Source of the DNA: Clostridia bacterium
GTDB taxonomy: Bacteria > Bacillota > Clostridia > Oscillospirales > Acutalibacteraceae
Direction: 5' to 3'
Assembly: GCA_017395425.1 (NCBI GenBank)
Contig: JAFPUM010000026.1
Location: forward strand, 1-61,317
Length of the DNA: 61,317 nt
Shown: positions 1 to 8,573 of the stretch, one piece after another
How the letters are laid out: each line of letters begins with the position of its first letter
Numbering within the stretch: position 1 is the stretch's first letter
Translations under genes and position numbers: made by a program
The notes under the pieces: generated by a model
Databases searched by the model: none
The model's input: the letters and a program-made list of their open reading frames with translations, nothing else
Told to the model about the DNA's origin: nothing

Positions 1-52
1 CTCACCTCCACGTTTTCTGTAGTATGCCGACTTCCTACAGTTATCATTATAG

Positions 53-172
53 CGCATTTTATTCTTTAGCGAAAGCTCCGTTGACTCGTTTCATAACCTC
101 ATCGGTGCCTTTCGCAGAAAGGCGGTTTATAACTATGATTTATTCAAGGATGTATTGGCTAAGATAAAATAA
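53..172 (+). pseudogene. Possible C-terminal remnant of an unidentified gene
   Basis: An open stretch of 39 codons without a start codon ends at a TAA directly abutting the foldback element that follows. Its composition is protein-like, with a basic and aromatic C-terminus (FRRKAVYNYDLFKDVLAKIK). It is preceded by an in-frame stop, so it cannot be the end of an intact gene entering the window. I do not recognise the family, and it may be chance. Confidence 0.15.
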
Positions 173-334
173 TTGTAGGGGACGGCCCCCGGACGTCCCG
201 GCAGAACGCACTTGAAGATTGGGTGCATTGGGGCGAATACGAATAATGTACCCTATCCGAATTCGCCTGACCTTGTTATTTGTCGTGGTGCAAATCGCCG
301 GGACGTTTTTCCCCATTCACGCCGTCCCCTACAA
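173..334. mobile_element. MITE-like foldback element with perfect terminal inverted repeats
   Basis: The ends are a perfect 14-bp inverted repeat: TTGTAGGGGACGGC at 173-186 and GCCGTCCCCTACAA at 321-334. A second nested pair follows (ACGTCCCGGC at 193-202 against GCCGGGACGT at 297-306), and an inner pair GGCGAAT/ATTCGCC lies at 232-238 and 261-267. The whole 162 bp can fold into one long hairpin. It has no coding capacity for a transposase. This is the architecture of non-autonomous miniature elements or interspersed palindromes in gut Clostridia. No second copy occurs in the window and no clear target-site duplication is visible. Confidence 0.6.
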
Positions 335-401
335 ATCTATATCGTCATTTGTTCATATTTTTTTCATTCATGCTGTCGCCCTGGATTGGGTGACGGTTTC
401 C

Positions 402-430
402 TTGACAAAACCGTGCATATGCGGTATAAT
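402..430 (+). promoter_or_regulatory. Sigma-A promoter for the polyprenyl synthetase gene
   Basis: TTGACA (402-407) and TATAAT (425-430) are both perfect consensus hexamers separated by 17 bp. The implied start near 437 leaves a leader of about 120 nt that contains a small ORF. Confidence 0.8.
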
Positions 431-486
431 GAGAAAAAGGTATCATATATTCAATATGGTATCAAAAAAGATTACAAAAGGGAAAG

Positions 487-543
487 ATGAAAAAACTTTT
501 GCTAGACAGGACGAAACAAAACACAATGATCTCAACACGATAA
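487..543 (+). CDS. Putative 18-residue leader peptide
   Basis: The ORF encodes MKKLLLDRTKQNTMISTR. It has an AAAGGGAAAG ribosome binding site just upstream, and its stop codon overlaps the Shine-Dalgarno region of the next gene. It could act by translational coupling. There is no run of a single regulatory amino acid as in classical attenuators, and no database support was possible. Confidence 0.3.
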   Translation: MKKLLLDRTKQNTMISTR

Positions 544-555
544 AGGGTGAATAGT

Positions 556-1914
556 ATGGTAGTTGGTTTTGCCGGCTGCGGTTACGCGGAAAAAGCCGAT
601 GTAGCCGGAATGATCAGGGAAAAATACGGATTTCGGGCAGCGTTCCCGCAAGAGACGGAACGCCTGCTGTCCGAGCCGGGCGATTATCTTATCGAAGACG
701 TTGCCGACTCCGCGGAATGGAACGATGCGGCGGCGCAGAATGGCTTGCTTTTGTTCTTCCGACTGCCGGATGACGGATCGTTGGGGGGGACAGACGCGCT
801 TCCCGGTCAAGGGAAGATCATAGACGCTGCCGGTAAAACAAAGGAGGAACTGTGTGAGCAGGTTTACGCCTGCATCTGCGAATATCGTTTCCTGCAGGAA
901 TTCGGCGCATGGAGAAACCGCATCGACCGGGAAATACAGGGAGACGGCATCCGCAGTTTGTTGGAAGTATATGCCGGTTACCCCTATATGAAGCCGTATT
1001 GTGATGAATTTCTCAATTTTTCCTCGGGCGGCAAACGGATCCGGGCATATCTTGTCAAACTGGGATACGAACTATGCGGGAAAACAGTCAATCACGACGT
1101 GTTGATGGCAGGATTGGCTTATGAAATCTACCAGAGCGGCATCCTGATTCATGATGACGTGATTGATCAAAGCAGAGTAAGGCGGAAAAAGCCCACGTAT
1201 CATGTGCGGTTCGGGGATAATCATTTGGGGGTTTCGCGGGCGATCTGTGTAGGTGATATCGGCATCTTAATCGCCAATGAAATCCTGCTGTACACCGATT
1301 TGCCGGAGGATATTAAAATCAAGGCGCTGGTGCATCAGAAAAAGGTGTATAAACTGACTATTGCCGGCGAATTGGCAGATATTGATCTGTCTGACAGCGA
1401 GCATTATTCTCAGGAACAGATTATTTCCATGTACAACCTGAAAACCTCATGGTATACGATCGTCGGTCCGTTGCAATTGGGTGCTATCATTGGCGGTGCT
1501 GACAGCTCCATGATGAGACAGATTGAAGAACTGGGGCGTTTGATGGGCATTGCGTTTCAGATCAAGGACGACATGTTAGGTGTTTTTGAAAGCGCGGAAA
1601 AAACCGGCAAATCCGATTTGTCCGATTTGCAGGAAGGGAAAAAGACTGTGATTACAGAGCATTTTCTTTCTCATGCCGACAAGGACGATATCGCAGTGTT
1701 TTATTCCGTTTACGGCAACAGAGCCAGCGGCGCGGCGGAGCTTGATACAGTCCGGGTATTATTTCATAAAACCGGAACCTATGAATATGTCATGTCGATG
1801 TGTAAGAAATACTTATCCGATGCCAGACGGATTCTTGCGGATATGTGTATTCCTAAGCGATGCAGAGAGCAATTGCTGGGCTTTATTGATTATCAGGAAA
1901 AGCGTATGTATTGA
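556..1914 (+). CDS. Polyprenyl (isoprenyl diphosphate) synthetase with extra N-terminal P-loop-like domain
   Basis: The C-terminal about 330 residues are a trans-isoprenyl diphosphate synthase, which condenses isopentenyl diphosphate with an allylic diphosphate. The first aspartate-rich motif HDDVID lies at residues 199-204. The second is KDDMLG around 337-342, with the DDxxG form seen in geranylgeranyl-type enzymes, followed by a TGK...D.EGKKT segment. About 110 extra residues precede it. They begin GFAGCGYAEKAD, which resembles a nucleoside-kinase P-loop (GxxGxGKS) that has lost the Gly-Lys-Ser. ATG at 556 was chosen over GTG at 547 because AAAGGGTG sits 6-8 nt before the ATG. The gene is monocistronic, with its own promoter and terminator. 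Chain length of the product cannot be read from the sequence. Confidence 0.85.
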   Translation: MVVGFAGCGYAEKADVAGMIREKYGFRAAFPQETERLLSEPGDYLIEDVADSAEWNDAAAQNGLLLFFRLPDDGSLGGTDALPGQGKIIDAAGKTKEELCEQVYACICEYRFLQEFGAWRNRIDREIQGDGIRSLLEVYAGYPYMKPYCDEFLNFSSGGKRIRAYLVKLGYELCGKTVNHDVLMAGLAYEIYQSGILIHDDVIDQSRVRRKKPTYHVRFGDNHLGVSRAICVGDIGILIANEILLYTDLPEDIKIKALVHQKKVYKLTIAGELADIDLSDSEHYSQEQIISMYNLKTSWYTIVGPLQLGAIIGGADSSMMRQIEELGRLMGIAFQIKDDMLGVFESAEKTGKSDLSDLQEGKKTVITEHFLSHADKDDIAVFYSVYGNRASGAAELDTVRVLFHKTGTYEYVMSMCKKYLSDARRILADMCIPKRCREQLLGFIDYQEKRMY

Positions 1915-1916
1915 AT

Positions 1917-1968
1917 GCAGCGGGTGCGGCTGATGTTTGAAAGCCGCATCCGCTGCAAGTGTTTTTTT
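1917..1968 (+). terminator. Rho-independent terminator after the polyprenyl synthetase
   Basis: A 15-bp stem with one G-T wobble (1917-1931 with 1942-1956) and a 10-nt loop is followed by a TGTTTTTTT tract. Confidence 0.85.
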
Positions 1969-2056
1969 CTGAAAAAAATGTTTTTCTTCAGATGAATTTC
2001 AGACGGGGCTGTTATGATATACACAAACGAAAAGAAATCGGGAGGTTATCATAATC

Positions 2057-3142
2057 ATGAATCAGACAACGGAAAAAACGACTGGAAAGAAAAAGAAGAC
2101 GTGGCTGTGGGTACTGCTCATTGTACTCGGGATACTGCTTACCCCGCTGATTGCCGCCTTTATTGTCCTTTATGGGAGGATTGCCACGGTTGCCAGCGTG
2201 CAGTACGTCGGTCAGGATTTTTACACCATCCACTTTCAGCAGGATTACAAGCTCGACAAGCTGATTGAATCGGATATTTCGGACGAATATGCACTGTACG
2301 ATTTTCTATCACGGGAAATGTTTTTCGGTTACCCGCTTTCCAGCGCCAACGCGGACAAGTACGCCTGCAGCTCGTTCCTTGTTCAGACGCCGGACGGCAG
2401 CTACGCGGCGGGACGCAATTTTGACTATCCCGGAACCGAGGAACTGCTCATTTACACCGACCCGGCGGACGGCTATGCTTCCTATTCGATGACCGACCTC
2501 AACGTCATCGGTGTGGGAGAGCCGGACGGACTGGATCCCCAGAGCCTCATCGGAAAAATCGCGATGCTCGCTTCGCCCTATCTGCCGCTCGACGGCATGA
2601 ATGAAAAAGGGCTGATGGTGTCGATTCTCGAACTGGACGCCGGCGAGATTCATCAGCGCACCGAAAAGCACGACGTGATGATCAACGTCGCGATACGGCT
2701 GCTGCTCGACCGTGCCGAAAATGTGGAAGAGGCGCTGGAACTGCTCGAAGGGATTGATATCCATACCATCAACGGTCATTCCCATCACCTTTTCATCTGC
2801 GACAAGAGCGGGCGTTCGGTCGTAGTCGAATGGCGGAACGCACAGATGAAAGTCGTGGAAAACCAGCCTATTGTTACCAATTTCTGGCTTTCCACGCGGC
2901 AGAATAAGGAGAGCTATCTGGGATTTTGCGAACGATATGACACACTCGCGGACTGGATTGCCAATCACCCCACCACGACTTATGAGGAAGCCATGACGCT
3001 TCTGGACGCGGTACAGCAGGATAATGCCTTTGCCGTCACCGAATGGTCTGCCGTCTACCATCTGAATGATTTCGCGGTGGATGTTGCCGTCAACCGCGAA
3101 TTCGACAAGGTATATCATTTTACCGCCCAAGATTTTGCGTAA
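2057..3142 (+). CDS. Membrane-anchored Ntn hydrolase (linear amide C-N hydrolase / choloylglycine hydrolase-like)
   Basis: A lysine-rich N-terminus and one hydrophobic segment (about residues 16-39) suggest an uncleaved signal anchor with the bulk of the protein outside. Residue C104 in ACSSF, followed by GRNFDYP with R120 and D123, matches the Cys-nucleophile Ntn-hydrolase signature shared by bile-salt/penicillin V amidases and acyltransferase-like C45 proteins. In those families the residues before the Cys are removed autocatalytically, so about 60 residues here could be a propeptide. The length (361) is close to family members carrying an anchor. The substrate is unknown; bile-salt, N-acyl amino acid or peptidoglycan amides are possible. 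A GGAGG ribosome binding site lies 11 nt before the ATG. Confidence 0.75.
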   Translation: MNQTTEKTTGKKKKTWLWVLLIVLGILLTPLIAAFIVLYGRIATVASVQYVGQDFYTIHFQQDYKLDKLIESDISDEYALYDFLSREMFFGYPLSSANADKYACSSFLVQTPDGSYAAGRNFDYPGTEELLIYTDPADGYASYSMTDLNVIGVGEPDGLDPQSLIGKIAMLASPYLPLDGMNEKGLMVSILELDAGEIHQRTEKHDVMINVAIRLLLDRAENVEEALELLEGIDIHTINGHSHHLFICDKSGRSVVVEWRNAQMKVVENQPIVTNFWLSTRQNKESYLGFCERYDTLADWIANHPTTTYEEAMTLLDAVQQDNAFAVTEWSAVYHLNDFAVDVAVNREFDKVYHFTAQDFA

Positions 3143-3179
3143 TCTCTCTGACAAAACGGGTCTTCCCCGTATGATTTTT

Positions 3180-3225
3180 CCCCGGCAGTGTCCGGATAGC
3201 CTGATGCTGTCCGCCGCTGCCGGGG
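3180..3225. other. Intergenic hairpin without T-tract
   Basis: CCCCGGCAG (3180-3188) pairs perfectly with CTGCCGGGG (3217-3225). No poly-T follows on either strand, so it is not a standard intrinsic terminator. It lies between the Ntn hydrolase and the ABC genes and may be an RNA-stability or operator-like structure. Confidence 0.4.
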
Positions 3226-3334
3226 AATCGTTGCTTCCGGGACGGTTTATGAAATTTCGACTAAAACTACAAATTCTTAACCTTTTCTAAACCTTTGGCA
3301 GGTAGAATACAGGCAGAAAGGAACGGTGAGGCAA

Positions 3335-4078
3335 ATGAGTACCGTATTATCTGTGAAACATCTGACAAAAGAATATCCCAAATTCACGCTGGAGGACATC
3401 TCCTTTTCGATGGAGGAAGGCAGAATCATGGGGCTGATCGGACGCAACGGCGCGGGCAAGACCACCACTATCAAGTCCATTCTCAACCTCATTCATACCA
3501 CGTCGGGTGAGATTACCTATTTCGGCATGGATCTCGCTTCGCAGGAGCAGACCATCAAACAGCAGATCGGTTACGCCGGCGGTGCGGTGGACTATTATAA
3601 AAAGAAGAAAATCCGGCAGATCGTACAGGTTACCAAAACCTTTTATACGCAGTGGGACGACGAAGCCTACCGCAAATATATGGAACTGTTTGAACTGGAC
3701 GAGGATAAGACGCCCTCCGAACTTTCGGAGGGCATGAAGGTCAAGCTCAATCTGGTCATGTCCCTCTCGCACGGGGCGAAGCTGCTCATTCTCGACGAAC
3801 CCACCAGCGGACTGGACCCCGTGTCCCGCGACGAACTGCTGGATGTATTCAAGGCACTGGCGGAGCGCGGCGTGGCAATTCTCTTTTCCACGCATATCAC
3901 TTCCGACCTAGACAAGTGCGCCGATGACATCACCTATATCCGCAAGGGTAAACTGCAATTTTCCGGCTCGATGCAGGACTATGTGGAACAGAGTCGTGCA
4001 GAAGGTGCGGGCGAAAACCTAGAAGAAATCATGCTGCATTATGAAAAGGAGAATTTCCATGAAAAATTTGCTCAGTAA
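3335..4078 (+). CDS. ABC transporter ATP-binding subunit
   Basis: This 247-residue nucleotide-binding subunit has Walker A GRNGAGKTT (residues 36-44), an LSEGM signature near 130, Walker B LLILDEPTSGLDP (149-161) and an H-loop STHITSD. The LSxGMK signature is typical of BcrA/YtrB-like exporters that act on peptides, antibiotics or Na+ in Firmicutes. ATG at 3335 gives the canonical start MSTVLSVKHLTKEYP; GTG at 3326 is an alternative. It overlaps the permease gene by 20 nt, so the two are translationally coupled. The GntR-type regulator that often precedes such pairs is absent. Confidence 0.9.
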   Translation: MSTVLSVKHLTKEYPKFTLEDISFSMEEGRIMGLIGRNGAGKTTTIKSILNLIHTTSGEITYFGMDLASQEQTIKQQIGYAGGAVDYYKKKKIRQIVQVTKTFYTQWDDEAYRKYMELFELDEDKTPSELSEGMKVKLNLVMSLSHGAKLLILDEPTSGLDPVSRDELLDVFKALAERGVAILFSTHITSDLDKCADDITYIRKGKLQFSGSMQDYVEQSRAEGAGENLEEIMLHYEKENFHEKFAQ

Positions 4079-4712
4079 AGAAATCCGGCTTGCCGCGTCG
4101 CCGCTGGCATGGCTCTTTCTGGTGTTTGGTCTGATGGCGCTGATTCCGCGCTATCCGATTCTGGTATGTGCCTTTTTCATCTGCTTCGGTATTTTCCAGT
4201 CCTTCCAGAGCGGACGGGAAAACAATGATATTCTCTACACGGTGCTGCTTCCTGTGCGCAAGACCGACACTGTCAAGGCGAAGTATGCCTTTACGGTGCT
4301 GATCCAGATGCTTGGTTTCGGGATTGCCGCCGTTGCCACAGGACTGCGTATGGTGCTGCTGGGAAAGGCGACGCCCTATGTGACCAATCCCATGATGAAT
4401 GCCAATCAGGCGTTTCTGGCATATATTCTGCTGATATTTGCGCTGTTCAATGTGGTATTCATGGGCGGTTTTTTTAAGACAGCGTACAAGTTCGGCAAGC
4501 CGTTTGTGCTGTTTCTCATTGTGTCGTTTCTGGTAGTTGGCATAGGGGAAGTGCTGCATCATATTCCGGGGCTGACATTTCTGAATGCGCCCGCTCCTCT
4601 GGCCGACCCCGTGATGTGGGGCATTCTGGGAGCTGCGGCAGCGGTGTATGCCGTGGCGACGCTGGTATCCTGCAAAGTCGCCATGAAGCGCTTTGCATTG
4701 GTGGATATGTAA
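4059..4712 (+). CDS. ABC-2 type transporter permease (ABC2_membrane_5-like)
   Basis: The 217-residue protein has about six hydrophobic segments and the pattern KEIRLAASPLAWLF at its N-terminus, typical of small ABC-2 permeases of the ABC2_membrane_5 type. It would form the membrane half of an exporter with the preceding ATPase. The start was set at 4059 because AAAGGAG lies 7 nt upstream; the in-frame ATG at 4041 has no site. Substrate unknown. Confidence 0.8.
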   Translation: MKNLLSKEIRLAASPLAWLFLVFGLMALIPRYPILVCAFFICFGIFQSFQSGRENNDILYTVLLPVRKTDTVKAKYAFTVLIQMLGFGIAAVATGLRMVLLGKATPYVTNPMMNANQAFLAYILLIFALFNVVFMGGFFKTAYKFGKPFVLFLIVSFLVVGIGEVLHHIPGLTFLNAPAPLADPVMWGILGAAAAVYAVATLVSCKVAMKRFALVDM

Positions 4713-4734
4713 TCCCGAAATGAAAACAAACAAT

Positions 4735-4797
4735 AAGCGTCCGTCAGTCGTTGAAACCGTGTGACTGACGGACGCTTTGCGTTTTCCCATTTTTTTA
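4735..4797. terminator. Bidirectional terminator between convergent genes
   Basis: A perfect 15-bp stem (4735-4749 with 4763-4777) is followed on the + strand by TTTGCGTTTTCCC and a run of seven T. The - strand reads into TTATTG, so it may also serve the converging gene. Confidence 0.85.
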
Positions 4798-6342
4798 TGC
4801 CGCCTGTGCCGTGATGTCTTCGCCGATCAGCGCTGCGAGTTTCTGCTCCAGTTCCGGCAGTACGTCAATTTTGGAATGAAACGCGCTTTGCCCTGAAAAA
4901 CCTGTCGCGGAAGGTCCCGTGGCACTTGCCGCGCCGACCAGAAATCCTCTTCCGTCTACCGTGGCAGTACCGCTCATGCCGCCATAGAGATTCCATGTGG
5001 TTTCGAGCAGCGAATCGATCATGTCGAATTCCGGAATAGAGGCTGTGGGGGCGCGCATTTTCATTGGTTTGATCAGGTCGCGTGAGGTCCCGTCCCAATG
5101 CTTGGCGTAGGACACCACGTCATCGCCTTCATGCAAATCGTTGTAGATATCGGAATCCACTGCAATCTGCCGGAGCGAGAGCAGTGTGTCCGTGGGAATT
5201 TCCTGCGTGGGAATCGCGAAAAGGCACAGTTCGTTGTGCGCGTCGGAGGAAACAAAATCAAAGGACTTTTCAATGGTTTTCCCGTCGAAGAACATGATAC
5301 GGCAATCGGAATGCACATCCTTCAATACGTGTTCCACGGAAAAAAAGATCACATAGTCCGGCGTGACCCGATAGACCGCGCCGCTGCCCGATACCCACGA
5401 ATAGCGGTTGATAAAGCGCTTGAGATTGATGAGCGTTGGTTCGATGAGCGAGGCGGCGGCTTCACAGTCCGGTTCCGACAGCGGTTGGTAGGTAAAATAT
5501 CCCGTGTCGCAAAGAACCTGTTTCTCGGTATCCGAGAGTGAAAGATCATCGTTATAACCGCTCAGTTCTCGGCGGGGTACGACGGACAGTGTGACCGTTT
5601 TGACGGTCTCCAGCCCGTAATTGTCCCGCACGATATAGGTAACGGGATAATCCCCCACAGTCCCCGTGTCAAACAGACCCGGCTGTATTTCCAGACGGTC
5701 GGTCAGTACGCCGTCCCGACGGTCGGCGGCGGCAACCGCTTCCACGTCAAAATCCGAGCCCTGCGCGATGTGCCGGTCGAACGCACCGATAATCCATGGT
5801 GCCTCGTCAACCGTAAAAGTGACCTGCTGACGGCTTTCGTTGCCCCATTCATCCGTAGCCCGAATGGTCGCTTCCTGCTGACCTTCTTCTTCAAAGGTCA
5901 CGGTTTCATAGCAAACGCCGCCGATATCGACGGTACACGACGTGATGCGGGAGCAGTCGGTGATGTCTGTTACGAAGTCGGTCGGCACGTATTCCCGCCC
6001 CACAGCGTAATAGTGATAGACGCCGTCGGCGGTAATGAGCGGAGGCGTGGTGTCCTTGACCTCAACCTCCACGGTATAGGTAAAAAATCCCCATTTGACT
6101 GTCGCGGGATACACGCCCGCCTTGCTGCCGTCCACGCCGCTCACATCCACCTGCGCGCCGCGGGTCATAAAGGACGGACCCATCAGATAATCCGACGGGT
6201 CAGAGGAAACCTCCTGACCTAATTCTGTAACAACATGTCCTTTTGCGGGGAATGCGAAGGTGAATCCCGTCAGAAAAGTCATACTCAATAATGCGAGAAT
6301 GACCATGACACCGCTGATTTTTTTTCCGATGGGGTGCTTCAT
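4795..6342 (-). CDS. Secreted protein with Ig-like repeats and a trypsin-like (S1-fold) C-terminal domain
   Basis: A signal peptide (KK, then a hydrophobic stretch to about residue 30) is followed by two or three beta-rich repeats. These include a KDTTPPLI junction near 96-103, typical of bacterial Ig-like/HYR or DUF5011-type surface modules. From about 320 the sequence resembles a chymotrypsin-fold protease: SVEHVL carries a candidate catalytic His338, AHNELCLFAI aligns with the usual DLALL motif but has Glu371 in place of Asp, and GGMSGTATVDGRG contains candidate Ser457. It may be a protease with an altered triad or a decayed, binding-only domain. No LPXTG anchor is seen, so it is probably released. 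Monocistronic. Confidence 0.55.
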   Translation of the reverse strand: MKHPIGKKISGVMVILALLSMTFLTGFTFAFPAKGHVVTELGQEVSSDPSDYLMGPSFMTRGAQVDVSGVDGSKAGVYPATVKWGFFTYTVEVEVKDTTPPLITADGVYHYYAVGREYVPTDFVTDITDCSRITSCTVDIGGVCYETVTFEEEGQQEATIRATDEWGNESRQQVTFTVDEAPWIIGAFDRHIAQGSDFDVEAVAAADRRDGVLTDRLEIQPGLFDTGTVGDYPVTYIVRDNYGLETVKTVTLSVVPRRELSGYNDDLSLSDTEKQVLCDTGYFTYQPLSEPDCEAAASLIEPTLINLKRFINRYSWVSGSGAVYRVTPDYVIFFSVEHVLKDVHSDCRIMFFDGKTIEKSFDFVSSDAHNELCLFAIPTQEIPTDTLLSLRQIAVDSDIYNDLHEGDDVVSYAKHWDGTSRDLIKPMKMRAPTASIPEFDMIDSLLETTWNLYGGMSGTATVDGRGFLVGAASATGPSATGFSGQSAFHSKIDVLPELEQKLAALIGEDITAQAA

Positions 6343-6381
6343 GTGTGATCAACTCCCTTCCGATGAGTTCTTTTCTGTATT

Positions 6382-6409
6382 ATTGTATCATGTATCAGTG
6401 AAATGTCAA
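6382..6409 (-). promoter_or_regulatory. Promoter for the secreted protease-like gene
   Basis: On the - strand TTGACA (6409-6404) and TACAAT (6387-6382) are separated by 16 bp, about 40 bp upstream of the start codon. Confidence 0.5.
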
Positions 6410-6471
6410 TTAAAAATCGTTTCTTTTGACAAGAATTTAAAACAAATATCCTAAAAAGGTCTAAGATTATA

Positions 6472-6500
6472 TTGCATTATTATAAAAAATGTGCTATCAT
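6472..6500 (+). promoter_or_regulatory. Promoter for the SLOG-like/4TM - ADP-ribosylglycohydrolase unit
   Basis: TTGCAT (6472-6477), a 17-bp spacer and TATCAT (6495-6500) lie about 35 nt before the start codon. A GGGAGG ribosome binding site lies at 6521-6526. Confidence 0.55.
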
Positions 6501-6534
6501 CCAATTAGAAACTTTTGTGCGGGAGGATAGTAAT

Positions 6535-8520
6535 ATGAAAAAAGATGCAAAAAAAAATAAAACGATAAAAGACACAACAACAGAAACCTTAACCTTCAAA
6601 ATGGTCGCAAAACGATATTTTGCCGACAATCAATGGCAGCAAAACATCAATTTCTGTGTACCCATTACGGTGGGACTGGTGGTACAGGAGGATGGGTCGG
6701 TGCCTGTCGGAGAGATGACATCTCGACTGAAAGAGAGCGTTCAATCCATTGTGAACCGGCTGAAGGAATGCTTCGAGGCGAAAAACAAAAAGAACGTCTT
6801 CAGTGCGATGGCGCGTCCGCGGATAATTGTGATGGTGTGGTTGCCTGCAGAGGAAAAACAATCGTCGGCAGAAGAAAAACTATCGTCGGCAGAAGAAAAA
6901 CTATCGTCGGCAGAAGAAAAACTATCGGCGCTGACCAATTGTATCCTGAACGAACTGAAGAGTTCTTACAGCGGCGCACAGGTTGATGTGGTTGTGACGG
7001 AAGATTTACGGGAAATCAAAAAATACTGCTGGCTGACAATTGCCGCGTGGGACGGAGTGATAAAGAGTTCCTGCGGCGAGACGGTTTGCCGCCTGCTCAG
7101 CAGCGAATATGATGAAGCAAAGTCGCCCGACCGCACAGAAAACGCGGTACTTAACTTTCCCCAAAACTGTCCGGTATATCAGATTGTGCTGCCGATTGGG
7201 GAAACGCCGGAATCCATTGATTATCAGGTGCGGGAGATTTATCCGCATTTATTGGAGCGGATTGCGTCCGATACCGAGAACACCTGGTTTGACCGTGACA
7301 CCTATCATGTGGACCGTGAACCGGAGCAGGCGCGATATAAACAAAAGCGTAAGGATTTTGAAGAAGAAGCGGCACATATCAGGAGTTTTAACGATAAAGT
7401 TGTCAAACTCAGTCCCCGCATCGGGCAACAGAACAGCGAAGTGTTTGATTTGTTGAATCAGCATTCGGAGGAAGATTGCCGAAAGCTGCCCGGATACATT
7501 AAAAATACGGTGCTGCGGCAGATTTATTATGATATGACGTCCATGGGTGGGCAGACCAAGCAGAAAAGATGGTTTAAAATCCTGCTGGGACTATCCTGCG
7601 CAGGGCTGATTTTCTGTTCTCTCTATGCCGATCTGGAACTGAATCGCTGGTGTATGGTGGTTTTTGGCTTACTGATGGCAGCGACGTTTGGTTTGTACAG
7701 GTATATGATGAAGAGGGACAACGCCCACAACGACTATCTGTTTTTCCGTGTGCTGGCGGAAGGAATGCGGGTACAGACCTATTGGTATGGAACAGGACAT
7801 AATGTGTCTGTGGGAGATGCCTATTCGGTCAAGTATCAGAGCGATATGCGGTGGGCCATCCGTGCGTTCAACGCACTTTTCGTGGGTGAATTTCTGGATG
7901 GATGCGAAAAGAAGCCGGGCACCTACCCCGTGCTGCCCACAAAAACACCTAAGTGGAAAATGCCGTCAAATTATACTCCAAAATATCGTGTTCTGGCGCA
8001 GGAATGGCTGGGGAAGTCGGTTTCCAAGCATGAGGACGGACGGTATGACATGAAGGAAGCAGGCGGACAGCTTTGGTTTTATCACAAACGCATCAAGCAA
8101 TTCTGCGATTCCTTCAAAAATGATCAGAAGAAACTGAACCAGGTTCAGTTTGTGTGGTTCATCATGATGATAGTGGCGGTGGTCATGGTGATAACCAAGA
8201 TATCTTTTACGTTGCCGCTGGGGGACTGGTCGCTCGTCATCGGAGAAAAGGTATGGCTGTTTTTGATTACGCTGTGTAATATCTTCGTGCTTGCGGTAAC
8301 GGCGGGTATGGCGTTTAAGGCAGACGAAGATATTGTGACCCGTTATCGTTATGGCGCATCTCTGGCGCAGCTTGCGGTGCAGGCGTGCGAAGCCGCACCG
8401 GACAGTAATGCGGCGCGCATTCGCGCTATCTTTGCCGAATTCGGGCGCGAGGCACTGGAAGAAAACGCCGAGTGGCAGATTATCAAGAACAACTGTAAGC
8501 CGGAAGTCCATACGGGATGA
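6535..8520 (+). CDS. Four-TM protein with SLOG-like N-terminal domain, candidate nucleotide-responsive membrane effector
   Basis: The 661-residue protein has no obvious housekeeping role. Residues about 25-240 look like an alpha/beta sensor: the run IAAWDGVIKSSCGETVCRLL followed by NCPVYQIVLP resembles the WDG...GGTAxVV...PVYHI pattern of SLOG/TIR-like nucleotide-binding proteins. The early GHR and GLAEGAD motifs are not evident, so the assignment is tentative. A leucine heptad repeat (SSAEEKL) sits at 105-132. TM pairs are predicted at about 346-366/371-392 and 540-558/572-594, each pair close together, with FFRVLAEGMRVQTYW between them. This layout resembles the S-4TM/SLATT-type membrane effectors predicted in nucleotide-sensing conflict systems. 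It is followed 53 nt later by an ADP-ribosylglycohydrolase. Confidence 0.5.
   Translation: MKKDAKKNKTIKDTTTETLTFKMVAKRYFADNQWQQNINFCVPITVGLVVQEDGSVPVGEMTSRLKESVQSIVNRLKECFEAKNKKNVFSAMARPRIIVMVWLPAEEKQSSAEEKLSSAEEKLSSAEEKLSALTNCILNELKSSYSGAQVDVVVTEDLREIKKYCWLTIAAWDGVIKSSCGETVCRLLSSEYDEAKSPDRTENAVLNFPQNCPVYQIVLPIGETPESIDYQVREIYPHLLERIASDTENTWFDRDTYHVDREPEQARYKQKRKDFEEEAAHIRSFNDKVVKLSPRIGQQNSEVFDLLNQHSEEDCRKLPGYIKNTVLRQIYYDMTSMGGQTKQKRWFKILLGLSCAGLIFCSLYADLELNRWCMVVFGLLMAATFGLYRYMMKRDNAHNDYLFFRVLAEGMRVQTYWYGTGHNVSVGDAYSVKYQSDMRWAIRAFNALFVGEFLDGCEKKPGTYPVLPTKTPKWKMPSNYTPKYRVLAQEWLGKSVSKHEDGRYDMKEAGGQLWFYHKRIKQFCDSFKNDQKKLNQVQFVWFIMMIVAVVMVITKISFTLPLGDWSLVIGEKVWLFLITLCNIFVLAVTAGMAFKADEDIVTRYRYGASLAQLAVQACEAAPDSNAARIRAIFAEFGREALEENAEWQIIKNNCKPEVHTG
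6847..6930 (+). repeat. Four tandem 21-bp repeats encoding SSAEEKL heptads
   Basis: Units begin at 6847, 6868, 6889 and 6910. Units 2 and 3 are identical, unit 1 differs at two bases and unit 4 at one. They keep frame and would extend a coiled coil one heptad at a time, so copy number may vary by slippage without breaking the gene. Confidence 0.9.
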
Positions 8521-8573
8521 TGTTGGTATAAGGTATATCGGCTTTTCTGAAAATCGGACAGGAGGAGATATTG

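Noticed and set aside
3180-3225. Intrinsic terminator after the Ntn hydrolase
   Set aside because: The stem is perfect but lacks a T tract on both strands.
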